A stretch of 64,000 bases of DNA, taken from assembly GCA_015680685.1 (NCBI GenBank), contig MNCI01008018.1, positions 370,069-434,068 of the forward strand, given 5' to 3'. The position numbers and the translations under genes are program-made. Positions 1 to 10,230 of this stretch are shown here, one piece after another. The first letter of the stretch is position 1. Each line of letters starts with the position of its first letter. Origin of the DNA: Gnetum montanum (lineage: Eukaryota > Streptophyta > Gnetopsida > Gnetales > Gnetaceae). The notes under the pieces are model-generated. The model saw only the letters and a program-made list of their open reading frames with translations. It was not told where the DNA came from and did no database searches.

Positions 1-247
1 TGCTCGAATAAAGAGCCGTTCACTCTAGGACTCCTACTGCGAGCACATGGGGAAAAATTCTAACTCTGGAGTGATTAATCTACCAGAGCTTCGCTACTTC
101 TAGCCAGGATTGGGAAATAAGGGGAGTGCCACCTCTTATTTATAGATATGGCGGTGGACCGCAATATCGCGTACGCGATATCGCAGGGAAAGACGCGATA
201 TCGCATGGGATGCGATATCACGGCATAGTGCATGTCGCGTCTCATCA
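1..247 (-). mobile_element. LTR fragment (5' part), Athila-type family
   Basis: Read on the minus strand this starts TGATGAGA at position 247 and runs off the window at position 1. It shares with the LTRs at 1088, 6035 and 42407 the start TGATGAG, a TATA box (TATTTATA on plus at 137-144), the following AGAGG stretch, a GTAGCGAAGCTCT block and a TTTATTCGAG block near position 1. Its U3 differs and holds four copies, two of them perfect, of the palindrome GCGATATCGC. It appears inserted in the copia-like LTR that resumes at about 248. Whether it is a solo LTR or part of a full element cannot be seen here. Confidence 0.75.
137..144 (-). promoter_or_regulatory. LTR TATA box
   Basis: TATAAATA on the minus strand, in the same context (preceded by CT, followed by AGAGG) as the TATA boxes of the related LTRs at 1212 and 6173. 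About 105 bases from the LTR start. Confidence 0.6.
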
Positions 248-1028
248 TGATACTACACAAATACTCAATTCCTTAGGATCTTGACAAGCTTAATCATGAT
301 TTCTTCTCAAAAGAAGTAGATCAACCCTAGAGGGGTAACAAGTGAAAAATAAAATTACAAGAAAAGCATGTAAATTAAATTACAAGTCCTTGTACTTTGA
401 AGCACAATTCAACAAATAACCAATCAAGCAAATGATTTGACAAATGAAGCACATAAGTACAATATACAATGATTACTTTGATAGTGACAATTCATGTATA
501 ACATTTGCATAATATCCAAGAAAATGAAGTCTTCTTATAGCCTCAAAATTTTTGAATTCACCTAAGAATTCATGCAATGGCTATCTAATAACTATTGTAG
601 ACATCTTGTTTGAGATTGGGACATCTCTTTGAAATTTACTTCAACTCTAGGAAGACATCTCCTTGGAAAGTGGAACATCTCCATGGAGATGTCTTCTATA
701 GAAAGGAGGGATCTGCTATTTTTGGGAGATGTTTTCTCTCCATGTTCTTCACTTTAGCTAAGATGTCTTCTGCTTCTTGGAGACTTCTTCTCAACTCTTA
801 AACTTTGATTCATTAGGTTTCCTCTTCCCAATTGGAGCATCTTAATTTGGCTTATAGTCCTCATATTCATCCATGCTCCCTTGAGTCCTTATAATCTTCG
901 CTTGGTATTTTCATACTTGTTTATGCTCCCTTGGTTACAACTCTCATTTATCCATTGCACAATCATCACTTTGTAAAATTCTATTTTCTCCATTTTCCTT
1001 ATGATTTTGACATACTAAAAGGTCAACA
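248..1028 (-). repeat. 3' LTR (partial) of copia-like element
   Basis: Matches 11600-12365 over nearly its whole length with scattered substitutions. On the minus strand it begins TGTTGACC at 1028. The purine-rich tract AAGATGGGAAGCT (minus strand, about 1029-1041) lies directly upstream, as expected for the plus-strand primer of a 3' LTR. Bases 600-790 hold many copies of a GACATCTCC / GGAGATGTC motif in both orientations. The far end is replaced by another LTR at 247. Confidence 0.7.
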
Positions 1029-1082
1029 AGCTTCCCATCTTTAGTGATGTCCAAAACTTAAGAAAATGGGTGATTCAATAAA

Positions 1083-1087
1083 CCAAT
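1083..1087. repeat. Target-site duplication, left copy (ccaat)
   Basis: CCAAT directly precedes the TGATGAGC start of the left LTR and is repeated exactly at 6919-6923 after the right LTR. This defines the 1088-6918 element as a single integration event. Confidence 0.93.
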
Positions 1088-1961
1088 TGATGAGCACTAT
1101 ATAGTTGATGCATCGACTAGGCCGCGTATACGCAGTCGCATCGACGTGGCCCCGTCAACACAGCCTTCCTGCATCGACGTGGCCCTGTTTACGCAGCCAC
1201 CTATGTCAACCTATAAATAAGAGGGCCTTCAACCTCATTTAGGCATCCATCTTTTAGTTGTAGCGAAGCTCTTGCATTTTGTTCCCATAGGAGCTAGAAT
1301 ATTTTTCCCAAGTGCATGCCCGTAGTGTGATGTTTGTAATTGTACGGAACCTTTATTCGAGTGTGACGTACTTGGACACGCACATGATTGGCAATAAAGA
1401 TCAAGATTACTTCATCATTGCAACATTCACTTAGTTTAATTATTTAATTGCAATTATTAATTGTTATTGTTATTTATTATTTTCTTAGTTAATATTTCTT
1501 TATCATCATTTACTATTCCTTTTGTTAAATGCGGAATGAGTACGACTTAATCACGAGCATTTAAGTGTAACTACTTGGTAACCTAGTAGCATACCCAGGA
1601 TATGTGCTTGGTAATCCCAGTAGTAGTCGTGCATGAGGTCCAAGATGTGTACGGATGATTAAGGAATAGATACTTATTGCACTTAGGCTAGCTTAGACTC
1701 ATTTCCTATTCCTCATTAGTTTAATCAAGATTATTGCCATTGTCTCTAGGAGTAGCATTAATTAGGATCACATCATATGCCTCACTCTAGACTAAACCAT
1801 ACGTGACAAAGCAAATACTAGTCCAAGTGGGAAGACAGTGAACTGCGATCAACATGTAACAATCTAGATACCACAACTAGCCTGTCCACGGAGTTCGTCC
1901 GAATCATGCGTGAATGCTCATATTCGTATGGTTGAGTGTAGGGGTACCTCGCCGCTCATCA
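1088..1961 (+). repeat. 5' LTR
   Basis: 874 bases, bounded by the 8-bp inverted terminal repeat TGATGAGC / GCTCATCA. U3 is short and CG-rich (repeated blocks around GTCGATGC, ACTAGGCC and GTATACGC), followed by a TATA box at 1212-1219. The R/U5 part is AT-rich and ends in a conserved GGGGTACCTCGCCGCTCATCA. It pairs with 6035-6918. Confidence 0.93.
1212..1219 (+). promoter_or_regulatory. LTR TATA box
   Basis: TATAAATA about 125 bases into the LTR, conserved at 6173-6180 and 42514-42521 in the related LTRs. Expected to start the genomic RNA some 30 bases downstream. Confidence 0.65.
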
Positions 1962-1962
1962 T

Positions 1963-1980
1963 TGGCACCGTTGCTAGGGA
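1963..1980 (+). promoter_or_regulatory. Primer-binding site, tRNA-Asp type
   Basis: TGGCACCGTTGCTAGGGA lies one base after the LTR end and matches the complement of the plant tRNA-Asp 3' end at 15 of 18 positions. This primer is typical of Athila and Tat gypsy elements. Confidence 0.8.
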
Positions 1981-2097
1981 TGGTGCTAGTTATTTATATT
2001 AGTTATATCATACAAGGTTGCTGTATAGGAATTAACAATATATCCTTTAGAAAAGAAATTAAATTCAATTCAATTAAGTCACACATAGTTCACAACA

Positions 2098-4095
2098 ATG
2101 TCTCTCTCACAAGACTATGACAACGCAACAACTAGTAGGGCAATTCATTGGAGAACCAACAAATATTATGACAATGAAGATTGGAGTATGCAACCTAAAG
2201 TGGGGATTTCTTATAAACATAAACAAAGAAAAAATCATCCCAACACATGAAAGCATAACCTACCCGATGACAATGAACCCCTATTGGCCACTACAAGCTT
2301 AATGGAAATACAAGAGGTTGTTCGAATAGCCCGCAGGCATCGTAAGGAAAGTTGTCTACCTGTGCTTAATTTAAATAACTTTCCCAAGTTTTTAGGAGGC
2401 TATGATTTAGATCTGCAACAACATTTACAAGCCTTCTACGATACTTGTACATGGAACAATATGGATAATGGGTGGCAAAAACTTAAGCTCTTTCCTCTAA
2501 CACTTGTTGGCCAAGCAAAAGTATGGTATAGGTCGTTAAAACCAAAATCAATTCGACGTTGGCCAACAATGGTAGAACTTTTCAATGAAAGATATCAAAC
2601 CTATGCGAGAGTGTCAGCCTCGAGGAGACAAATTCAAGAATGGAAACAAGCACAACATGAACCCTTGGACATGGCCTTAGAAAGATATTATGCACTGTTA
2701 AACAACTACCCAAGACATGGGTTCTCTGAGGAGAGGCTAATGTACCATATCATAGATGGGCTCCGTAATGAAACAAGGGAGACCCTAGGGACGTATGCCC
2801 AAGGTCAACTATATGAGCTATGAACCCATCAACTCCAAGAGCTTATTAAGTGGATAGCAAAAGAAGAAGGAGAAATAGCCAAATGGGAGAATGTTGAAAG
2901 TTCTCAACAAGACCAAAATCTTAACTTAACAAGGGTCCATGATCATGAAGAGGAGAAATCAACTCACTTCAAGGAGGTGGAATCATCTTTTCCAATCATA
3001 CAATCACTAGATGAAATTGAGGCAAAGATCAATAAGATGATGGACTGGGTACATGAAAGATGTGGAGAATATGCCGACATTATTAGAGGAAAAACTATGC
3101 CAAATAGAGAAACAGGACAAGACACCATGCGAGAATCGAAACAAAGGGTAGAAGAGAATAGGGATAAGCACTCAACTGCCAATCATACATATCAATGTAA
3201 CGTTTGTCTGTACGATCACCCTAAAGGCCAATGTCCAGTTTTGTCACATTTACATGAGCATTGGGGAGGAATGTTACATCCACATTTTGTACAGAAATAT
3301 CAGGTTCAACCACAGTGTCAAAAACCTCAGTCGTGGGGGAGGCCACTACCAACTGGACCATACCCTTTGTATGTCCTAGTTCCAAATGCTTATTACGTTC
3401 AACACCCTGTTTCTCCAACAAGATCAGCATCCTCTACCTCACCTCATCGTTATCATTCTCCCGAGTACTATCCACCCATGTCCTCTCCAACAAGATCACC
3501 ACCTCCTATGCCTTACACTTCTCCTCAACCTCAATATTCTCATACTTCACCCCCTTCTACATCACCACCAACTATGCCAGAAGATTTTGCACCACAACAC
3601 CAACCCACAAACGTTACTTGTGCTGCTACTATCAACAATAGTGGAAGTCCTTCACAACATCAAAGGTGTCCCTTCTTTAGACATGATCATCAAAAGGGAC
3701 ACCACAATTCAAAAACCATTGCATCCACCAACTCAACACAAATCCAACACTATGGTGCATCTTCCTCTTCAAACCCAACGCCTCATGTTACATTATCAAG
3801 GCCATCACTCAATACTCCAACAACCATGGGGCCCAATGAATATTGCCACATGGGGAGACATGTTGATCCTTGCATACCATCTTATGGTTACAAGTACCAT
3901 AGTGGGTCAACTCCTTATAAATTAACCACATCTTATAACTTGCCCCACTATGTCAACTCTAATCAAGTGTGTGAACCCCAATGGGGTAAGTATGACCAAG
4001 TTCCAATATTTCCAACATGCAAGGATCCCCACCTTCCATTTATTAATTCTAGCCATGCTCAACCATTTAGTTATGGGGTGTATCCTCCATTCTAA
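2098..4095 (+). pseudogene. Gag polyprotein of TR-GAG element, broken by two TGA codons
   Basis: One reading frame runs from ATG 2098 to the TAA ending at 4095 (666 codons), interrupted only by TGA at 2248-2250 and 2821-2823. Residues about 90-170 form a Retrotrans_gag-like capsid domain (NFPKFLGGYDL, then LKLFPLTLVGQAKVWYRSL, WPTMVELFNERY). After residue 360 comes a knuckle-like CX2CX3HX4C (CNVCLYDHPKGQC), then a Pro/Ser/Thr-rich tail of about 250 residues with repeated SPTRS and TSPPS motifs. A second Cys/His cluster (RCPFFRHDHQKGHH) lies in the tail. Both stops can be explained by CGA-to-TGA transitions. The open frame outside these two codons suggests the gag was functional until recently. 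No protease follows. Confidence 0.85.
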
Positions 4096-5436
4096 CAACA
4101 AAGAATTAATAAATATTTTTTCTTTTTCTTTAATTTTTCAACTTGTTGTTTTCCAGTTTTTCATTTCTCAATTTCTTGTTTTATCTTTTTACCTTTTTGT
4201 CTTTTTTATGTTTTTATGAGTAATCTCATCTATGAATAAACACTCATGTGACTCATTGTTTGAGGTGTTATTCTATGCTATCAAGTCTCTGGTGATCAAT
4301 TATTTGGATAGTGAGCCCACTACACCCATGCATCCACTCTGCAAATAAGAGGTTCTGTTCGAGGGTACAGTGATATTCTTGACATTTTTGAACTTAAAAT
4401 TAATCTTATGTTCATTGTACCCAGAATGAAGAAGGATGGACCAAGAGGGAATGATTAGGGTGTGACATCAAGGGGACTTGCAGATTCTCTTTGGTGAAAT
4501 CTGTGGGAGTTATCATGTAACGTGGTTATACTACGATCCTTGTAGATCTAACGAAAAATGGGAGTAAGAGTAATCAAAAGGGTACTCAAAAATACAATGT
4601 TGTTCTAGGGGGTCCCACTGGAAAGACATGCATCCATGTCTGATGGTTGGTGGCTTCTCTAGATTCAGTATTCAAAAAAAGAGAGAAAGAGAAAAAGAAA
4701 AGAAGAAAAACAAAGTGCCACAAAACAAAAATCACTCCTCCCTTGAACAAAATGCCAAGTGATCATATGCCTTGTTGTTTTGGTACTCTCATAGTTGTTC
4801 ATCATGGGATGAAACAATGTGGTGTCACTGATTAGAGGATCAGGACTTGGAACGACGAGTTAATGACACTTTAATCATGCTGTACACGTAGAATTCATTG
4901 TGGCCTGAGTCAGTTACCTCACATCCCAATCTCTGCAATCCCTTCTTCGATTCATTCCATCTCGCTATTCATGTATTTGTGACTCGTGTCTTGTATAGCA
5001 TTGAATTCATACCTCATCATGGTGGTATCAACATGTGTGTGTTTTGTTGCATTGGTATAGATTACATTTAACCCTTCTAATGCCTACAGACATCTTAAGG
5101 TGTGGTTACACAAGGGCATATAGGTTGGAACCTACTTTGGGGAGGACCCACTTGCGTAACTTTTGTAATTTGTACTTGTTGCACACCACCACATCATCTT
5201 ATACCCTCCGAGTACTTCATTGGAAAATCTATTCTTTTCTTTGTCATCATTTCATCAAACGTTCCTCAAAACTAGGTTCGACATTAAACTTTTAGGGCAA
5301 CTTCCTTGAAAATTTTCTAACTCTAAAATCACACTAAGTAAAGAATTTAGCATTTATTAAAGGTAATGAGTAAGGTATGAAATCATTGAACTTTTTTCAA
5401 TAACCTTACTAACAATTGATCTTTGTGTGATTATAG
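4096..5436 (+). other. Non-coding 3' region of TR-GAG element
   Basis: No convincing coding. It matches in patches the 37.3-39.3 kb region of the Athila-type element, including a purine-rich A/G stretch near 4670-4730 (compare 37875-37925) and a shared AGGGAGGACCCACTTGC-like block near 5145 (compare 38465). This places it between the former pol end and the third ORF. Confidence 0.6.
5409..5436 (+). promoter_or_regulatory. Putative branch point and 3' splice site before third ORF
   Basis: CTAAC at 5409-5413 is followed 24 bases after its branch A by AG, in the context TGTGATTATAG just before ATGGC at 5437. The same CTAAC, the same distance and the same TGTGATTATAG|ATGGC occur at 39285-39312 in the related element, although most other bases between differ. 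This fits expression of the third ORF from a spliced RNA. Confidence 0.55.
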
Positions 5437-5999
5437 ATGGCCCCTAAAAGAAGACAACAAGGAGGACCTTCTCAAGGTGCAGCTGAATGACCTGGGGGAG
5501 GTAGAGGCCAAGGACCTCATGCAGAACATGCATAGCAGAAGGCAATCATTCAGCATCCATCATGCAACTCTTGTTCCTGCATAATCTATCCAAGAAAAGG
5601 GAGGAGAGGTCAAAGCCCGAGCCTATGAAGAGGAACAACGACTATTTGTGGCATGGCATGTTAAGGCCAATCAAGTGTTCCTGTAGCTGCTGTGTTCATG
5701 AAAAGTGCCGACTCCATCAAACATTGGAACATCAACATGGACGGCTCATAATCCTCAAATAGAAGAGGAGAAATGTCAGGTGCTTCTTCAATGGTATCAA
5801 TCTCAGAATCCTGGCATGCAGAACAAAGGAAAGGCACCACCACTACTAGGAACCCCATGAGTTCCACAAGTTTTGTCTTTTGTGTCTATGTCCAAATTTC
5901 GTTTAAATCTCCACTATGGCTTGAAGAAATTTCTAGTCAATCAATAATCTCATACCTATCCACTGTGTATTCAATTGAGCTTGTTCCTTACCTTCTTTG
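5437..5999 (+). pseudogene. Relic of third (env-position) ORF
   Basis: It begins MAPKRRQQGGPSQ, similar in start context to the ORF at 39313 in the larger element, and soon meets stops and frame changes. A Gln/Ala-rich stretch and a tail with GNPMSSTS-like residues can be followed to about 5880. The coiled-coil body seen in the 39313-42160 ORF is missing, so this is an internally deleted remnant. No function can be assigned. Confidence 0.5.
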
Positions 6000-6023
6000 A
6001 CTCGAGGACAAGTTTTTTCTCAG

Positions 6024-6034
6024 TCGTGGGGGTA
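6024..6034 (+). promoter_or_regulatory. Polypurine tract
   Basis: CGTGGGGGTA sits directly before the 3' LTR, after GAGGACAAG and a T run, an arrangement common in Athila/Tat elements. The counterpart before 42407 is TCGTGGGCTA. Confidence 0.65.
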
Positions 6035-6918
6035 TGATGAGCACTATATAGTTGATGCGTGAACTAGGCCACATATACGGGGCCCCGTATACGCAGCTGC
6101 GTCGACACGGCCCAGTCGACGTAGCCTTCCTGCATCGATGTGGCCCCATTTACACAACCACCTATCTTGACCTATAAATAAGAGGGCCTTTAGCCTCATT
6201 TAGGCATCCATATTTTAGTTGTAGTGAAGCTCTTGCATTTTGTTCCCATAGGAGGTAGAATATTTTTCCCAAGTGCATGCCCATAGTGTGATGTTTGTAA
6301 TTGTACAGAACCTTTATTCGAGTGTGATGTACTTGGACACGCACATGATCGGCAATAAAGATCAAGATTACTTCATCATTGCAACATTCACTTATTTTAG
6401 TTATTTAATTGTTATTATTAATTATTATTGTTATTTATTGTTTTCTTAGTTAATATTTCTTTATCATCATTTACTATTCCTGTTGTTAAATGCGGAATGA
6501 GTACGACTTAATCACAAGCATTTAAGTGTGACTACTTGGTAACCCAGTAGTGTACCTAGGATCTACACTTGGTAATCCCAGTAGTAGTCGTGCATGAGGT
6601 CCAAGATGTGTACGGATGATTAACGGATACTCATCACACTTAGGCTAGCTTAGACTCATTTTCTATTCCTCATTAGTTTAATCAAGATTATTGCCATTGT
6701 CTCTAGGAGTAGCATCAGTTAGGATCACATCATATGCCTCACTCTAGATGAAACCATACATGACAAAGCAAATACTGGTCCATGTGGGAAGACAATGAAC
6801 TGCGATCAATGTGTAACGATCTAGATACCAAAACTAGCCTATCCATGGAGTTCAACTGGATCATGCGTGAACGCTCGTATTCGTATGGTTGAGTGTAGGG
6901 GTACCTCACCGCTCATCA
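6035..6918 (+). repeat. 3' LTR
   Basis: 884 bases, pairing with 1088-1961, same TGATGAGC and GCTCATCA ends, TATA box at 6173-6180. Small differences lie mostly in U3, where a short GTATACG-containing segment is duplicated, and as transitions at CG sites. Confidence 0.93.
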
Positions 6919-6923
6919 CCAAT
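6919..6923. repeat. Target-site duplication, right copy (ccaat)
   Basis: Exact repeat of 1083-1087 directly after the right LTR. Confidence 0.93.
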
Positions 6924-8322
6924 AAATAATAATAATAGCATTAAAAGTATTAAGATGTATAAATTCTAGTGGTAACCATCATTGTAACTAGGATAATGGC
7001 TCTAAAGCTCAAGGCATAGGGTAAAGATCACATAAAATAAAAATATGAAACTATGCTAATCAAACTATGTTATGCAAGGGCAAAGACCTATCTCCACAAA
7101 AAGCATAATCAAGATAAGCGTCATTCATCTATACCACAAACTATTCATATTATCCACAAATTGTCTATATAATATGGTTGCAGATACATCCTTAACATAT
7201 ACAAAAACTACATATGTGAAAATCCACAAAAATAACATATGTGTACATCAAACTGTCTCCTCCTTTATGGACATTAGCATAAAGGAGAGAGAGCACCCAA
7301 GGGCTCTAGTCACTAACCTCAGTTGTATCATCAGATTTATCATTTAAAGTAGTTGTAGCTTTGGATGATATATATGTTTCCTCCTCATTATCATCACTAC
7401 TAGTGCTAGTGCTAGTCACATGCTACTCATTGTCATCATTGAATGAGGATAGCTGAACAAGAGCTCTACATAGACAAAGCTTCACTCAAAATTGAGATGA
7501 AGTGAGTAGATCTAGTTGCATTAGAGTTTGCTAAAAGGATGAGGAAGCTCTCTTCCTCTGATATGTGGTCACATCAATAGGCCTCCATTGGGATGAAGTC
7601 CTAAAGATACTCTTCATAGCATGCTACTCAAAAGATCATGAAGAATCATCCTAATGAAAGATGGTGCTAGGTTGCATAGGATTAGGATTCTTTCCCTAGA
7701 CACATGCCAGTGATGCATCAAGCTTAGAATTTGACTCATTTTCTGAGTCATAGGATTGGGAGGGTCCAGCTAATGTAGAGTATCTTGGAGGAGTAGGAAT
7801 GTCCTCCTCACTATCAAAAATAGGAGGAGTGGTGATCTCCTTGAATTTTTGCCATCAAGTGAAAAAGGTCCTCTAGCAGTGTCCATTCTCTTACGCAAGT
7901 AAGAGAGATTCTTATTGATCATCCCCAAAGTATGAGCAAATGGTCAAAGTAGCTTCTTCAAGGAAGATCTCACCTGTTCACTAGCAAATTTGTACCATCT
8001 CAACTAAGAAGAAGCCCTAGATGTTGATGTTGATCTCTTCTTCTAGGATGGAGTTGACCTGGGGCTAGGTCTCACTTCATTTGCATGGGAGGAGCTCCTC
8101 TTCTCTACATACTCCCCAAGGCTCCTCTTGCCTTTAAGCAAAGGGATCTTCGAAATGGGCATTCCCCTCTCACAAATCAATAGACTAATGAGGTGAGGAT
8201 GCCCAAAGATCCTCTCTTTGGTAAACATGGTTAACATGTCACAATAGAGAGAATGACCCAAGTCCAGTGGTTGTCTTGTAAGTAGGCAGTAGAGAACAAA
8301 AGCTTGGGGTGGCAGCAGATAG
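6924..8322 (-). other. Internal region of copia-like element, mostly non-coding
   Basis: On the minus strand, stretches between about 7860 and 7690 and near 7440-7330 are rich in Asp, Glu, Ser and Thr codons (for example SEEDIPTPPRYSTLAGPS). They may be the decayed C-terminal part of the ORF at 8323-8733. The remainder, 6924-7330, shows nothing recognisable. Confidence 0.4.
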
Positions 8323-8733
8323 TTATAGGTTTCTCATTTTTATAATAATGTTATATAGAACAATAAGGGACAAAGTGGAAGCATCTAGAGACATCTTGTT
8401 CCTATAAAATCTTCCTCTATCAAAAGACACTAACTCCCCAAACAAGGCATCACAAAACTCATCATGTGTAACAGGAATCATACCATTTGTAAAAATATTG
8501 TTCATAGAGTGAATGACAACTTGAAATACATTAGCATTAGAAATCCCGAAAAGTGCATTCACAACTTGAGGAGATACATCAATTACAAGACCCCCAACCA
8601 TAGATATAAATTCCCAAACATTAGCATCAATAATAATAATATTACAATAGAATTCTCTTATAAGAACTTTAGGAATCAAGAAATCCATGGCAATGAAAGA
8701 AACCAAGTTCAAAACTTGAAAGTAACTCATCAA
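8323..8733 (-). pseudogene. Plant transposon-associated (PTP-like) protein fragment
   Basis: A 136-codon open frame with the pattern LIREFYCNI, then about 20 residues later GLVIDVSPQVVNALFGISN. This resembles the 'putative plant transposon protein' domain (VREFYANL ... V.FSPEAIN.LLGLP) common in retroelement accessory or antisense ORFs. It lies in the same sense as the copia-like gag, some 1.5 kb downstream where integrase or RT would be expected. A possible acidic tail follows after stops. Assignment rests on short motif likeness only. The biochemical role of the domain is unknown. Confidence 0.5.
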
Positions 8734-10230
8734 TGCTTGCTTCCTATGTAAAGGAAAGGATAGAAAATTTTTAAAAATAATGTTAATGGTTCAAGTTACC
8801 TCAAACCAATGTTGGGTGTTGGTAGACCTGAATTAAGGGGTTTAGGTACTTGGATTATTGGTGGAGCCTCCCCTTGAATTCTTCTTTGACAACACCCTTG
8901 TCATTCCAACCTTTTTGTGGGCCATAGTTGCTCAAATTACTATCACTGGTGGAGCCCTGTTTATCTCTGTGGGATCTTCTTGAATGAAAAATAACAAAAA
9001 TAAGGGTTTGAATTTTTATAACTATGTCAAACGAGGGTTTTTAATGAGAAAGTAGACATCTCCTTTGAAAGATAAACATCCCATCCATGTTTAAAACTTC
9101 AAGTGAACGTCTCCTTTTCAAAGTAGATGTCTCTGCTGATCTAAAGGAAAAATAGGAAGATGTCTCATTTTTTTAGACATCTCTATTAAGACATCTCCTT
9201 TTGAAAGTAGACGTCTTTAGGAAGATGTCTCAGAACAATGTGGTTTGGCAACATAGGGTTCAAGGATGGCTGCCAGGAATTATAGTCTTAAAAAAACTTA
9301 TAATGAATTAAAAAATTACCTCTACTTACCTTTCTTGTTGAAGAGAATGAAGGTGCCTAGGATGCTAGAGAATGAGATTCCTCTTTCGAGGTTTATCTTC
9401 TTACATAGTCTTCTTCAATTTTCAAGGCTTGGCTCCCTCTCATGAAATTGTTGGAGAGAGTCTCCTCATTCCCCTGTTCTTTCCTTTTAAATCTACATTC
9501 TTTCTTAACTCCCTTATCCTTTTGAGTTGTCCATTTTTTATAGTCCTATATAGTTTCCTTTCTCAGTGCATTTTGGTAAGACTAAAAAGTCTTATGATAT
9601 GACTAGATATTGATATGATAAAACTTTAAATTGCACTCCCATTACTTATGCCAAAATTTATTACAATAATAATAACATATCACCTTCCTATAGTAGTTAA
9701 GATGATCATACCTTGGAGCTACGCTTAGCTAAGATGTAGTTCTCATTGATTCTTCATTCTTTGAAGTAGCCTTTGGTTGAGATGGGATTGGTGCATATGA
9801 TTTGTATCGTGTATAGCATCCCAACCCACTCTTATCATATGGACTTCGTCCTTGTCCTAATACCATCTGAATGGACTCTTTTCCTTTAATAATTCTCATT
9901 CACAAGTTTTACCTCTACAAGCTCTTCCTTCATTTGCTCATAAGACTTGGTTAGTTCTTTATTCTTAGCCCTGAGGTCTCAAATTTCTTTTGTAAGGTCT
10001 AAAATATTTAAACTTAAGGAAGAAATATCTTGATCTGTAATTTTTACTTATTTACTCAACTTTGTGCAAATATTTTTAAAAGATAAAAGTTCATTACACA
10101 AAATTTCATACCTTTCTTTTTCATTTTCAAATTCATCATTTAAGGTGTTAGCATCATCATTTGTAAAGGCCATACAGATGAGGTATGAATCTTTTGCATC
10201 ATTCTCCACCTCTTTTTTACATGTTCTCCA
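8734..10230 (-). other. Non-coding internal region with GACATCTCC motif cluster
   Basis: No convincing frame on either strand. Bases 9045-9235 hold about eight copies of the GACATCTCC / AGATGTCTC motif that also fills the LTRs of this element (600-790, 11935-12130) and part of the LTR at 13809. Around 9900-10060 the minus strand has a run of Lys/Glu codons (LTKSYEQMKEEL-like) that may be a coiled-coil tail of gag. Confidence 0.4.

Larger units (their letters stand above)
1088..6918 (+). mobile_element. Non-autonomous LTR-plus-gag retrotransposon (TR-GAG type)
   Basis: Complete 5.8-kb element with matching LTRs (1088-1961 and 6035-6918) that start TGATGAGC and end GCTCATCA, a 5-bp CCAAT target duplication, a tRNA-Asp type primer site, a gag frame, a long untranslated 3' region, a relic of a third ORF behind a splice-acceptor-like site, and a purine tract. 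There is no protease, reverse transcriptase, RNase H or integrase. Its LTR, primer site, 3' region and third-ORF start match those of the pol-bearing element at 35.4-43.3 kb. It is therefore best read as a deletion derivative of that Athila-type family that kept gag and lost pol. The two LTRs still align closely, so insertion is not ancient compared with its surroundings. Confidence 0.9.

Noticed and set aside
2248-2823. Programmed readthrough or selenocysteine at the two gag TGA codons
   Set aside because: No nearby readthrough context or structural element was seen, and CpG decay explains both. Sister copies are needed to decide.
3261-3925. Other-frame ORFs over the gag tail
   Set aside because: Shadows of the Pro/Ser/Thr-rich gag frame. 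The capsid domain and knuckle are in the 2098-4095 frame.
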